Assembly (NCBI GenBank): GCA_024291935.2
Contig: CM044314.1
Location: 26,448,001 to 26,512,000 of the forward strand
Direction: 5' to 3'
Source of the DNA: Okapia johnstoni
Taxonomy: Eukaryota > Chordata > Mammalia > Artiodactyla > Giraffidae
Length of the DNA stretch: 64,000 nucleotides
The notes below the pieces were generated by a model. That model was not told the DNA's origin. It was given only the letters and a program-made list of their open reading frames with translations, and searched no databases. Positions 35,428 through 47,537 of the stretch are shown here, piece by piece (the first letter of the stretch is position 1; every line of letters starts with the position of its first letter). Position numbers and translations under genes: made by a program.

Positions 35428-35624
35428 ATGGCAGCCCCCTCGAGGCCCCGGTCACGCGGCAGGTCAGCGGTCACGCCGCCCCAGCCCCAGTCCCAAACGG
35501 CCCCGAGAGCTGGCAGCCCCTGGCCGCCGCCGTGGCCGACCTGCCTGTGCTGGACGCCTCCGGGAGGCCTGTGCCGTTTGGTGAGCTGTTCCGAGAGCGC
35601 CGGGCTATCGTGGTCTTCGTGCGG
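35428..35624 (+). CDS. PRXL2C: PRXL2C exon 1 (start codon out of frame with conserved protein)
   Basis: ATG at 35428 has a strong Kozak context (GCCATGG) and begins Met-Ala-Ala-Pro, as in the human protein, but then continues in the wrong frame and stops at 35628. The conserved sequence resumes in the frame two bases away, beginning near 35444 as APVTRQVSG and continuing through QPLAAAVADLPVLDA to VVFVR at 35624. Compared with the human protein the exon is five bases too long; the surplus fits CTCGA at 35439-35443. The conserved frame is open back to 35334 but has no ATG. A GTG at 35532 (context GCCGCCGTGG) is the nearest good near-cognate codon and would give a 193-residue protein retaining the whole fold. 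The donor at 35625 is GTGAGC. Either the locus start is altered in this animal, initiation is unusual, or this is an assembly indel. Confidence 0.85.
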
Positions 35625-36063
35625 GTGAGCACGGGCGACGGGACGATCCGGCGCAGGGACCTCACATGCAGGCAGGGACGGAGGTTGTTACCACGGCCTC
35701 CCCTGGGGGGAGTTACATCGGGCCTCTGGAATGGTCCATGACCGGAGAACGGAGCCCGCAGGGCCTGACCGTTCCTCTAGTGGTCGTCCACTAAAGGCGG
35801 TGGAAAGCAGACTCCGCTCTAGCTTCCTTGAACGGGAAAGGAAAAGCAGCCCGCCAAGCCAAGGCCATTTTCTCAGCGAGCGAAGGGGCCTAACAGAGAC
35901 GGCGTGGGGCCCAATTTCAGTGCACATTTGGGCACCCTTGACATCTCTAACCGTCTTGGCTGTTGCATTTGGTTAACGTCACGCATAATGAAGTACTTGG
36001 TTATTTCTGACTCCGAGAGTGTTAGTTGCTAACTTGTCCTTTTTGCCTGTGTTGGGATTTCAG

Positions 36064-36132
36064 CATTTCCTGTGTTACATCTGCAAGGAATACGTAGAAG
36101 ATCTGGCCAAAATCCCCAAAAGTTTCTTACAA
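36064..36132 (+). CDS. PRXL2C: PRXL2C exon 2 (CXXC motif)
   Basis: Twenty-three codons, phase 0 on both sides, flanked by GGGATTTCAG and GTAAGT. It encodes HFLCYICKEYVEDLAKIPK and four further residues. The Cys-Tyr-Ile-Cys pair stands where peroxiredoxin/thioredoxin-like folds put their redox cysteines, after the first beta strand and at the start of the helix. It is the only candidate active-site motif in the protein. Confidence 0.95.
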
Positions 36133-37018
36133 GTAAGTTTCCCGAGAGTGAGCAGCAGCGTGCCCCGTTTCCGGGCGGCCTGGTGAAACTCAACCTGCCA
36201 TTTATGAGGAGTGTGATGGCATGAGGTGTGGAATGCGCCGCCTCTCCAGGGCAGACGCTCACAAACCCAGATTATCACCATCCCACACATTTCCCCAACA
36301 CCTCCGAAAAGGGAAGAGACTCATTGGAAGTGTATTTCTGTCCTATTCATTACTGCCTGATTATAAAAGTACTAACCATAATAATAATTTTGATGTTAAC
36401 TAATAACCTGCCTATTCTCAAATGTTGATTGATAATCACCAAAAACAGAAATGCTAGAAATATTTTCTTCTCTTTAGTTTTGTAATACAGACACTCCAAA
36501 TAGTTGTTCATTACAGAAAGTTACTAGTATAACTTAAAGGTGAAAAATTTGTATCCTTAGTGGAATTACAGTTCCACATTCTTGTGACAGCCACGTACAG
36601 GTGTCTTTCTTCAAGCATATAAAGGTTTGTCCCCAGGTTAGCTTTTTAGTGAAAGCATTGGTAGCTTCTGTAAAATTAAGATCTGTTCTCAGCAGACCTT
36701 GTCAATTGAGATATGAAAGAATAAAATTGATTAAATAACCCTACTTTAATAGTTTTTATTCTAGTTTAATGTATGCCTTTTGGGAAAGTGTAGAGAATTA
36801 CAATTATTTTAAAATTCTTACTTAGTAAAAGAATCATCTGAATTAATTGAATATTTTAGCATAATTGCTTTGACTCACACAATTTGGCTGTTTATACCAT
36901 TCTTCTGGAAACCTATAGGTGGCATTAAAATGGAAGAAAAGAGTTGGATTAGGGAAAGTTATAATTAGGGGAAACATAATTTCTAATAATATGTACATGT
37001 CCTTTTTCTCTCCTAAAG

Positions 37019-37072
37019 GAAGCAAATGTCACTCTCATAGTGATTGGACAGTCATCCTACCATCATATTGAG
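37019..37072 (+). CDS. PRXL2C: PRXL2C exon 3
   Basis: Eighteen codons (EANVTLIVIGQSSYHHIE), phase 0 both sides, acceptor CTCCTAAAG, donor GTAAGT. It encodes the second central beta strand (TLIVIG) of the thioredoxin-like sheet. Confidence 0.95.
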
Positions 37073-37148
37073 GTAAGTATATAGCCAGTTGGGACCCTAA
37101 CAGGCTAAATCTGTTTTAGACATAAATTATATAATTATTTGAATCACT

Positions 37149-37307
37149 GAAGTGTTAGTCACTCAGTCATATCCAGCTCTTTGCAACCCCATGGACTGTA
37201 GCCTGCCATGCTCCCCTGTCCATGGAATTCTCCAGGCAAGAATACTGGAATGGGTAGCCATTCCCTTCTTCAGAGGATCTTCCTGACCCAGGGATCGAAC
37301 CTGGATC
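37149..37307 (-). repeat. Bov-tA SINE in PRXL2C intron 3
   Basis: Antisense copy: GTGTTAGTCACTCAGTCATA to CCCAGGGATCGAACCTGG. It ends 86 bp before exon 4 and occupies half of the 321-bp intron. Confidence 0.9.
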
Positions 37308-37393
37308 TAAATTTGCTAAAATTTAGTCAGATTATCACTATTTTTCTCTCATTTGTCTTGATAAAAATTCCAACTATACTTTTTTTTTTTCAG

Positions 37394-37499
37394 CCTTTCT
37401 GTAAACTCACTGGGTATTCTCATGAAATCTATGTTGATCCTGAGAGAGAAATTTATAAAAGATTGGGAATGAAAAGAGGTGAAGAAATTGCCTCCTCAG
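37394..37499 (+). CDS. PRXL2C: PRXL2C exon 4
   Basis: Thirty-five codons plus one base, acceptor T-rich tract with CAG, donor GTAAGA (phase 1). It starts PFCKLTGYSHEIYVDP and contains the YKRLGMKRGEEIASS stretch that is characteristic of PRXL2 proteins. A third cysteine (PFC) lies at the start. Confidence 0.95.
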
Positions 37500-38299
37500 G
37501 TAAGACATGTCTCAAGTAGGAAATGCTAATAGTATATTTCACATAAGCATATATATGCATAGGGGAACAAATGGTAAATTCATAAATCAGCCTGCTCTTT
37601 ATGGTTCTAGTAAGTGGTCAAGATTCACAATACTCTAAAAGATTCATTTCCTGGATGTAATGACATGGAAGGCTATTGGTGAAGTTCTAAATGAATGAAA
37701 AAATGCAAGTTGCAAAGCAGTGTTTTCAGTATGATTTCATTATTGTGAAAATAAAAACCGTTTTCATAAACGTAAGTATCTATACTATTATATATGTGTG
37801 TGTGATGAAAATTGTTTTAAAAGACATTGCAATGTTTACCCCAAGACATGGGAGTGAGAAAAGTGGCTTTTGTATTTTTTTTTTACAATGAGTATATTTT
37901 ACTTTTGTAGTTAAAAGAAAAATAATATTGCTTAAGTTAATATATTTCATACCTCAACACCATGGCTTTGAACACTCTTATGTTCTTTAACTGATGAAAT
38001 CTTAGTTTCATCTAAAGCCCAACTCAAAGGGGCTCTAAATAGCTCTACCAGCAGAAGCAATTGCTTCCCTCATTGTTTTTTAAAGCACCTTGTACTTTAT
38101 TATATACTCTATGATTGAACTTAAGGTGATTAGTAGTATAGTTAGTTGAAAGGTTTGATGTTTTATTCATCTCTATATGGTCCACATTCCCTGCCCTTGC
38201 ACGATTCTTTATAATTAAAAGTATGATAAGCTTTAGGTGAACTATTTATCTGTGTTTTAGATAAAAGGAACTTGGCTTCTGAAATACCAAACGAGAGAG

Positions 38300-38960
38300 C
38301 TCAACTAGAACCCAGATCACTTATTCTCAACAAATGTTGAGAATGACACCCACTGTGTTGGCTATTCCCGGGACAACTGTGGCAAAAGACGCAGCCCCTG
38401 CCCTCCCAATGCTCATAATCTACCCTGGGAGCAAGATGCAAACAGTTAATTACATTACAGCTTAGAGCTTGTAAAAGAGGAGAGCATATACTGGCAATAC
38501 CTATGATGCAGAAATGCCTGTAATACCCGAAATGCACAGGGAGAGAAGAATCTGGGAGCGCTTCTTAGAGATGGTGTTGTCTAAGCTCACTCTCTAAGGA
38601 GTTAGCTGGGTGAAGTGAGGCTGGGAATGCTGCAGCTGACAGAAAGTAGCACATAGGTATGAAAAATTGTGACTCTTGGAGAACTGCAGTTCTCTATGTC
38701 TGGCCAGAGCCTAGGAGCCAGTTGGGAATTGTGTGAGCCAAGGGACTGAGTCTGGGAACAAGCCAAGGAGTTTGGATTTGTTCTCAAGGCAGTGGGGGAG
38801 TCATAAAAGTGTTTGAGTGGAGAAGTCTTGTTGCCAGGTAGAGGAGCAATTGGAACGTGCCAAACAGGAGGTATCAATTGTAATTGGTATTCTTGACAAG
38901 TTTGTAGTAATAGGCTAGAAAGAAATGACAGGGCCTGAAGTAGAGACACAGAGGGACAGA
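38300..38960 (+). mobile_element. Ancient L2-like LINE fragment in intron 4
   Basis: Phrases such as CTCAACAAATGTTGAGAATG, GCAGCCCCTGCCCTCCCAAT, and AAGGAGTTTGGATTTGTTCT followed by GTCATAAAAGTGTTTGAG are typical of old mammal-wide LINE tails. Strongly diverged. The short minus-strand ORFs have no support. Confidence 0.45.
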
Positions 38961-40694
38961 TCACAGAGCTGCTACTTGTGAAGCAGAGTTGACATGATCC
39001 CTTCCTTTACTAATGTTTTTAAAGAAAGCTTTATTACACTTTATTAAAACTAATGATGAGGTAGCATAGATAGAGAATTTGTTCTTTTTTTTCTCCTCTC
39101 TTTTTAATATAGGAAATTGCAACAGTACACACTGTGAACCTTAATCTTTGGTAGACTATTTTCCTGTGCTATATCAGAGCCTCAGCATGTGTAAGGTCTG
39201 TTTATCATTTAGCTGCTTTTGATATAAACTGTGAGTTTTACTTTAGTAACACCTCACCATTCATGGCCTCAATAAAGAGAGAATTGCAAAGAAAACAAAT
39301 GAATTTAAAGCAAAATACATGCTTATAGTTATAAAGAAAGTATATTCAAATCATTTAAACTCCTTTGATCTGTGTCACACAACTCTTTTTCCAAACAGAA
39401 AACATTAGGTTCTCATGAAATGATTTTTTAAAGTTCCCACCTTGAAAAAAGCACAAGTCTTAGAATCAGTCTCAGAATAATCCTACTTGAAAACAACACG
39501 GAAGATGAAATATGATAATTTAAAATTAATGGGACAGGTTATAAAGACAAAGAATAAGAAAATAAAGCCACTAAATTCAAGGAAGTAATGGGTTTACCTG
39601 GTATTTCATTTTGCCTTACTTGATAATAAGCCAGTTTATGGTATTAAATGTATATGATTGCTATAGACATCAGATAAGTGCATGCAGGAAACATGCTTCT
39701 TACAATACTTAATCTAAAATTTCAAACTCAAATTCTGGTCTTGAGTCCAACAATCAAAGTAAAGAGGAAAAAATTTAAAAAAAAAACAAGAGTTTTACAC
39801 ATAACTAAATTCATACTGGCAAAATTAGATTGTGCTTTACAGCCAAGATTGTGAAATTCTAGGTTGTGGAATCTTCTTCTATTGAATTTTTTAAATTTCA
39901 GAAATATTAAATGACCCTTCTTTGGACATACGGGGATAGTTTGGATTTATGAACATTTATTTTAGGTATAAAATCCTAAAAACCATAAACTTTAGTCCTT
40001 TACCCATGTCTCTAAGCTAATGAGAATGTGTTTGTTTCTTGGTAAGATGAATGTCCATCCTCTTATAAACACGAAAGAAATAGAAGAGTTGGAGAGATGA
40101 AGAAAATAATAGGTGTCTGGAAATAATAAGAAATCAGGCAGGTCAAAGGCAGCATAATCATTAAAATACAAAGCCAAAAGCACTAGTTGAAGCTGGACCA
40201 CAGGGCTGAGGGGTTAGCTCTGTGCTGTGACTCCCACAGGAGAAGATAAATGGGACTGGTAACTGGTGTACACTGGTTGACGTGCACCTGGAGAGGCAGA
40301 CTGTGGCAGGCAGGAAGACCTGGGCTGCAATGTCTCACTGCTCAATCATTCTCTGGCCTTAGAATTGGTGGAGTCCGAATTTTTTTTTAATAAAAGCCAG
40401 GGGTAGGTAAAGTTTCTTTACTCAAAGGTAGTGAAAGTATCAGTCACTGTGAGAAAGGAAATAGGAAAACTGACAAGCAAAGAGGGAGAGATAGATATAG
40501 TTACTGTTGTCACAGCTAAACCTCAAAGTTTCAGTAGCATAAAGTATGAGGTTAGTTTCTTTTCATTCACATTTCAAGAAGGATATTTCTATTGGGTGCT
40601 TCTCCAAGCAGCAATTGAGGGACACAGTAGGAAAGACTCAGGCTCTTTCATCATGTGGCTCTGCCATTGTCAATCCAAACTTCAAAGGATATAT
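38961..40694. other. PRXL2C intron 4, unassigned part
   Basis: AT-rich intronic DNA with no exon-like frame conserved in PRXL2C and no recognised repeat. Confidence 0.45.
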
Positions 40695-41634
40695 TTAGGT
40701 TGGTGCAAAAGTAATTGATGTTTTAGACCATGAATTTTAAATCGTAACTAGACTCAAACACATCTTTATTAATCAAAGTAGGAATCATTACAATCAACAC
40801 ATTTTTGCCAACAAGAAATACATTGGTTTATTCCTGTAGTGTAAAAATCCATTCTTCGGGATTCAGCAAACTCTTGGAAAGCATTTTCTGCCTCCTGCTG
40901 GTTGTGGAAGCATTTTCCCCGCAAAAAGTTGTCAAGATGCTTGAAGAAGTGGTAGTCAGCTGGCGAGAGGTCAGGTGAATATGGCAAATGAGGCAAAACT
41001 ACGTAGCCCAATTCGTTCAACTTCTGAAGCATTGGTTGTGCTACATGCGGGCATTATCATGGAGAAGAGCTGGGCCCTTCCTATTGACCAATGCCAGGTG
41101 TAGGCATTTCAGTTTTTGGTGCATCTCATCAATTTGCTGAGCATACTTCTCAGATGTAATGGTTTCGCTGGGATTCAGAAAGCTGTAGTGAATCAGACAT
41201 CACCAAATGTAGTTGTAAGAGGATCAGCTTTGATGATCTCAGTTGGTCGTTGTCAGCTTCCAATGGCTGGGCACTACGTTCCTCATCTTCAAGGCTCTTG
41301 TCTCCTTTGCAAAACTTCTTGAACCACCACTGCACTGTACATTCATCAACAGTTCCTGGGCCAAATGTATTACTGAGTTGTTTCTACTGCTTTACAATTC
41401 ATTTTAAACTCAAATGAGAAAATTGCTCGGATTTAGTTGTCTAACATCATTTCCATAGTCCAAAATAAATATGAAATAAATAGCAAGTAATAAAGTCATT
41501 AGCAAAAAAACGTAAAGTGAGAAATGTGCATTAAAATGATGTATAACATAACCACATTTATTAAGAATGTATTCCAATATCAAATGGCAAATTTCAACAA
41601 TGCAAAAACTGCAGCTATATTTGCACCAACCTAA
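40695..41634 (-). mobile_element. Hsmar1-like mariner transposon, internally deleted
   Basis: Terminal inverted repeats are exact at the tips: TTAGGTTGGTGCAAA at 40695 and TTTGCACCAACCTAA ending at 41634. The right flank is TA; the left TA is one base away. The minus strand encodes pieces of a mariner transposase. The DNA-binding half contains WWFKKFCKGDKSLEDEERS (41150-41335). The catalytic half contains the HDNAR motif near 41050 and YSPDLSPADYHFFKHL near 40960, where the third catalytic acidic residue (Asp) is kept. Length is 940 bp against about 1.3 kb for the family; much of the central transposase is missing near 41170-41215, and stops and frameshifts break the rest. A second-strand-transfer-competent protein is not encoded. 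Confidence 0.88.
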
Positions 41635-41993
41635 TAGAGGAACCAAGGGTAATCATCTCTGGAGAGGTTTTCAGGAGATGCTGTGGAAGTGGCACACAGT
41701 ATTTTACTCATTGGTTTGACTGTAGTCATGTAGCCATAGCAAACCCCAGGAAGACTGGGGGATGTTTAGTTGTGGTCCCAGAAAGAGTAAACAAGTTTCG
41801 ACCAGCATATAACAGTAGTCTGTGCCACAATGTCTTCTGAAGAGGAATGTAGTTATCTATTACTAGGTAAGAGACTAAACCAAATATAAATGGGGGATTA
41901 AAAAGGAAAGCGCTGCCAGTTTGAGAATTCTATACCTGAAATTTTTCTGTGGCAGAAAATGATCTGGGTCTGTCATCACTTCTTTTTTTAAAG

Positions 41994-42205
41994 CAGTAGT
42001 TCTCAGCTGGGGACAATTTTGACCCCTCTCCCCAGGGGATATTTGGCACTGTCTGGAGACATTTTCAGTTCTCACAGCTTGGTGAATGGTGGTTGCTATG
42101 GCATCTAGTAAGTTCAGAGAGCACGGATGATGGTAATCACCCTACATTACTCAGGACAAAGGCTTATCTGGTCTAAAACATCAGTAGTGAAAGGCTGAGA
42201 AACTG
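41994..42205 (+). mobile_element. MER20-like hAT transposon
   Basis: Starts CAGTAGTTCTCAGCTGGGG and ends GCTGAGAAACTG, matching the inverted ends of this roughly 219-bp nonautonomous hAT element. Internal GGGGATATTTGGCACTGTCT and CTGGAGACATTTTCAGTTCT are recognisable. It ends 141 bp upstream of PRXL2C exon 5. Confidence 0.65.
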
Positions 42206-42346
42206 TTCTTCGAAGGAAGAAAAAAAGGCAAGTCAAAAGTAAGATAACACATAAGAGAGAGACTGTTTTCTAAAAATACTAACATTATCTTAATATCAAG
42301 TGAAATATAAAATGATAACATCTAAAGATAATTCCTAATATTTCAG

Positions 42347-42478
42347 GACAGAGCCCCCATGTAAAATCAAATATACTCTCAGGAAGCATTCGGAGCCTGT
42401 GGAGAGCAGTGACTGGCCCTCTTTTTGATTTTCAAGGAGATCCAGCTCAGCAAGGTGGAACACTCATTTTAGGTCCAG
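42347..42478 (+). CDS. PRXL2C: PRXL2C exon 5
   Basis: 132 bp, phase 1 at both ends, acceptor ATATTTCAG, donor GTAAGC. It encodes SPHVKSNILSGSIRSLWRAV, then TGPLFDFQGDPAQQGGTLIL, then GP. The GDPAQQGG segment is a family signature near the C-terminal part of the fold. Confidence 0.95.
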
Positions 42479-42789
42479 GTAAGCATCAAAGCTCAGCTTC
42501 AGCAGTGTGCTTTTTATGCTTTCTGGAAGTCAAGAGGCCATCCACTTTCTTTATAAAATAGCCACCGTGTAAAAGTGGGCAACTGGACATGGTAGCAGTC
42601 AGGATGCTGTGCTTTCATAGGGGACATTGTTTGTTTTCAAATGCTCCTGTATATTTTTGATGTCTGTTTACTGGATGTACTGTGGCCATCATTCCATGCC
42701 TGAGTGATTCCAGGTATTTGGGATAGGGAAAATCAGTGGTGGTTTGGTGATTTGTATGTGGCTATAATATTCTTTAAAAATTTCAGTGG

Positions 42790-45700
42790 AGGTGAGCAGA
42801 CGACCCACAAAATGCAGAACAATTATACCAAAGAAATTCTTGCACTGTTAAGAAAGTTCTAGGACCCACAACAGATTTCCTAACCTAGGAATCTGACAAA
42901 GGGACTGAGAACCCCCAGAGAATTTGACTTTGGAGGCCAGTGGGATTTGATTACAAAAGTTACACAGGACTGGGGAAACAGACTCTTGGAGGGCACAAAC
43001 AAGATCTTGTGCATACCAGGACCCTGGAGAAAAGAGCAGTGGCCCCACAAGAGACTGACCCAGACTTGCCTGTGAGTGTCCATAAGTCTCTGGCAGAGAC
43101 ATGGGTTGGTGGTGGCCTGCTGCAGGGTCGGGGACACTGAGTGCAGCAGTGCATCCACAGAAACGTTTTGAAGAAGGTCGCCTTTATCTGCATTACCTCC
43201 ACCATAGTTTAGTCTTAGGTCAGACAACAGGGAAATACAGCCATACTCATCAACAGAAAATTGAATTAAAGATTTACTGAGCATGGGCCCGCCCTCAGAA
43301 CAAGACCCAGTTTCCCCCAGTCTCTCCCATCAAGATGATTCCATAAGCCTCTTATCCTTGTCCTTCATAAGGCAGACAGAATGAAAACCACAATCACAGA
43401 AAACTAATCAAACTGATCACATAGACCATAGCTTGTCTAACTCAATGAAACCATGAGCCATGCTGTGTAGAGCCACCCAAGATGGACGGGTCATGGTTGA
43501 GAGTTCTGACAAAATGTGGTCCACTGGCGAAGGGAATGGCAAACCACTTCAGTATTCTTGCCTTGAGAACCCCATGACAGTATGAAAAGGCAAGAAGATA
43601 TGACACTGAAAGATAAACTCCCCAGGTTGGTAGGTGCCCAATATGCTACTGGAGAAGAGTGGAGAAATAACTCCAGAAAGAATGAAGAGACAGTCAAAGT
43701 GAAAATGCCCAGTTGTGGATGTGACTGGTGATGGAAATAAAATCCTTTGCTGTAAAGAGCAGTATTGCTTAGGAACCTGGAATGTTAGGTCCATGAATCG
43801 AGGTTAATTAGAAGTGGTCAAGCAGGAGATGGCAAGAGCGAACATCTATATTTTAGGTGAACTAAAATGGACTGAAATGGATGAATTTAATTCAGATGAC
43901 CATTATATCTACTACTGTGGGCAGGAATCCCTTAGAAGAAATGGAGTAGCCATCATAGTCAACAAAAGAGTCCAAAATGCAGTACTTGGGTGCAATCTCA
44001 AAAATGACAGAATGATCTCTGTTCATTTCTAAGGGAAACCATTCAATATCACAGTAATCCAAGTCTATGCCCCAACCAGTAATGCTGAAGAAGCTGAAGT
44101 TGAACAGTTCTGTGAAGATCTACAAGACCTTCTAGAACTAACACCCAAAAAGATGTCCTTTTCATCAGAGAGGAATGCAAAAGTAGGAAGTCAAGAGATA
44201 CTTGGAGTAACAGGCAAATTTGGCCTTGGAGTACAAAATGAAGCAGGGCAGAGGCTAACAGAGTTTTGCCAAGAGAATGCACTGGACATATCAAACACCC
44301 TCTTCCAACAACACAAGAGAAGACTCTACACATGGATATCACCAGATGGTCAACACCAAAATCAGATTGATTATGTTCTTTGCAGCCAAAGATGGAGAAA
44401 CTCTATACAGTCAGCAAAAACAAGACCTGAAGGTGACTGTGGCTCAGATCTTGAACTCCTTATTGCCAAATTCAGACTTAAATTGAAGAAAGTAGGGAAA
44501 AACACTACACCGTTCAGGTATGACCTAAATGAAATCCCTTACAGTTATACAGTGGAAGTGACAAATAGATTCAAGGGATTAGATCTGATAGACAGAGAGC
44601 CTGAAGAACTATGGACGGAGGTTCGTGACACTGTATAAAAGTCAGCGATCAAGACCATCCCCAAGAAAAAGAAATGCAAAAAGGCAAAATGGTTGTCTGA
44701 GGAGGCCTTACAAATAACTGAGAAAAGAAGAGAAGCAAAAGGCAAAGGAGAAAAGGAAAGATATACCTCATTTGAATGCAGAGTTCCAAACAATAGCAAG
44801 GAGAGAGAAGAAAGCCTTCCTCAGTGATCAGTGCAAAGAAATAAAGGAAAACAATAGAATGCATGGGAAAGACTAGAGATCTCTTCAAGAAAATTAGAGA
44901 TACCAAGGGAACATTTCATGCAGAGATGGGCTCAATAAAGGACAGAAATGGTATGGACCTAACAGAAGCAGAAGATATTAAGAAGGGGTGGCAAGAATAC
45001 ACAGAAGAACTATACAAAAAAGATTTTCATGACCCAGATAACCACGATGGTATGATCACTTACCTAGAGCTAGATATCCTGGAATGTGAAGTCAAGTGGG
45101 CCTTATGAAGCATCACTATGAACAAAGCTAGTGGAGGTGATGGAATTCCACTTAAGCTATTTCAAATCAAAAGATGATGCTGTGAAAGTGCTGCACTCAA
45201 TATGCCAGCAAATTTGGAAAATCTCAGCAGTGGCCACAGGACTGGAAAAAGTCAATTTTCATTCCAATCCCAAAGAAAGGCAATGCCAAAGAATGTTCAA
45301 GCTACTGCACAATTGCACTCATCTCACATGCTAGTAAAGTAATGCTCACAATTATCCAAGCCAGGCTTCAACAGTACATGAGCCATGAACTTCCAGATAT
45401 GCAAGCTGGATTTAGAAAAGGCAGAGGAACCAGATATTGAAAGTGCCAACACCTGCTGGATCATAGAAAAAGCAAGAGAATTCCAGAAAAACATCTATCT
45501 CTGCTTTATTGACTATGCCAAAGCCTTTGGCTGTGTGGATCACAACAAACTGTGAAAATTCTGAAAAAGATGGGAATACCAGACCACCTTACCTGCCTCT
45601 TGTGAAATCTGTATGCAGGTCAAGAAGCAACAGTTACAACCAGACATGGAAAAACAGACTGGTTCCAAATCGGGAAAGGAATCCATCAAGGCTGTATATT

Positions 45701-46580
45701 GTCACCCATCTTGTTTAACTTATATGCAGAGTACATCATGTGAAGTGCCAGGAGGGATGAAGCACAAGCTGGAATCAAGATTGCTGGGAGAAATATCAAT
45801 GTCCTCAGATACGCAGATGATACCACTGTTGTGGTAGTGAAGAGGAACAAAAGAGCGTTTGATGAATGTGAAAGAGGAGAGTGAAAAGCCGGCTTAAAAC
45901 TCAACATTCAAAAAACTAAGATCATGGCATCCAGCCCCATCACCTCATGGCAAATAGATGGGGAAACAATGGAAACAGAGACAGACTTTATTTTCTTGGA
46001 CTCCAAAATCACTGCAGATGGTGACTGCAGCCATGAAATTAAAAGACACTTCCTCCTTAGAAGAAAAACTATGACCAACCTAGGCAGCATATTAAAAAGT
46101 AGAGACATTACTTTGCCAACAAAGGTCTGTCTAGTAAGAGCTGTGGTTTTTCCAGGGGTCAAGTGAGATGTGAGAGCTGGACTCTAAAGAAAGCTGAGCG
46201 CCAAAGAATTGATGCTTTTGAACTGTGGTGTTGGAAAAGACTCTTGAGCATCCCTTGGACAACAAGGAGTTCAAACTAGTCAATTCTAAAGGAAATCAGT
46301 CCTGAATATTCTTTGGAAGGACTGATGCTAAAGCTGAAGCTCCAATACTTTGGCCACCTGATGCAAAGACCTGACTCGTTGGAAAAGACCCTGATGCTGG
46401 GAAAGATTGAAGGCAGGAGGAGAAGGGGATGACAGAGGATGAGATCAGTGGATGGCATCACTGACTTGATGAACATGAGTTTGAGCAAGCTCTGGGAGTT
46501 GATGATGCACAGGGAAGCCTGGCATGCTGCAGTCCATGGGGTCACAAAGAGTCAGACACAACTGAGTGACTGAACTGAAC
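42790..46580 (+). mobile_element. Nearly complete BovB LINE in PRXL2C intron 5
   Basis: About 3.8 kb. The 5' region (ACTCTTGGAGGGCACAAACA; GACTGACCCAGACTTGCC; GCAGACAGAATGAAAACCAC) is followed by the ORF2 endonuclease (from about 43830, starting near GCGAACATCTATATTTTAGG), the reverse transcriptase and the end CACAACTGAGTGACTGAACT. BovB is an RTE-clade LINE spread by horizontal transfer and inserts by target-primed reverse transcription. ORF2 is broken by many stops and frameshifts (for example TAA at 44030 and at 44636), and the YADD region is in a degraded stretch near 45810. Confidence 0.93.
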
Positions 46581-46697
46581 ATTTTCAAATGGGAGAAAAC
46601 CATCAAGTATTTTTTGTGTGTGTCAGTAGAGGAATAAACCTAGTTATTTATATCTAGCAAAACTAACAGACTTGGTTCTGTGTCAGAAAGCAAGTCA

Positions 46698-46816
46698 GGG
46701 GCAATTCCCTGGGAGTCCAGTAGTTTGGACTCTGCACTTCCACTGCAGGGGGCATGTATTCAATCCCTGTCAGGGAACTAAGGTCCTGCATGTCCAGCAG
46801 CATGGCCAAAAAAAAA
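46698..46816 (+). repeat. CHR-type SINE
   Basis: GGGGCAATTCCCTGGGAGTC head, TCAATCCCTGTCAGGGAACT core, CATGGCC and A-tail. Confidence 0.8.
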
Positions 46817-47537
46817 GAGAAAGCAACAACAGGAACAACTTATTCAATAATGATTACTCTAAACCACATCTTTTAAATGGCTTTAATTTTTTATTTAATT
46901 TTTATTTTATATTGGAATATAGTTTATTTATAGTGTGTTAGTTTCAGATTTACAGCAGAGTGATCAGATATACAGATATATATATACATATATCTACTGT
47001 TTTTCAGCTTCTTTTTCCATGTAGGTTATTACAAAATATTGAGTAGAGTTCCCTGTTCAATACAGTAGGTCCTTGTTGATTACCTATTATATATATAGTA
47101 GTGTATATATGTTAATTTCAGACTCCTAATTTATTCCTCTCACCATCTCTCCCCTTAGGCAACCATAAGTTGAAGTCTGTTTCTGTTTTGTAAATACGTT
47201 CATTTGTATAATTTTTTTTAGATTCCACATGTAGGTGATGTCATATGATATTTATCTTTCTTTGACTTACTTCACTTAGTATGATAATCCCTAGGTTCAT
47301 CCATGTGGCTGCAGGTGGCATTATTTCATTCTTTTTTATGGCTAATATTCCATTGTGTATATGTGCCACATCTTCTATATCCATTCCTCAGTGGATGGAC
47401 ATTGGGTTGCTTCCATGCCCTGGCTGTTGTAAATAGTGCTGCAGTGAACACTGGAGTGCATGTATCTTTTTAAATTATGGTTTTCTCCAGATTCATACCC
47501 AGGAGTGGGATTGCTGGATCATATGGTAGTTCTTAGA

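Larger units (their letters stand above)
35160..35660 (+). promoter_or_regulatory. PRXL2C: PRXL2C CpG-island promoter and 5' UTR
   Basis: GC content and CpG frequency rise sharply here compared with the AT-rich surroundings. GC-box-like CCCCGCCCC strings occur near 35322-35345. There is no TATA box near the likely start. The transcription start cannot be fixed from sequence. Confidence 0.75.

Noticed and set aside
34913..35455. 180-codon minus-strand ORF rich in Arg and Glu
   Set aside because: It is the complement of the CT-rich tract and CpG island upstream of PRXL2C; low-complexity composition only.
43260..46580. BovB internal repeats considered as a CRISPR or tandem array
   Set aside because: No regularly spaced short repeats with unique spacers; repeats are dispersed LINE copies.
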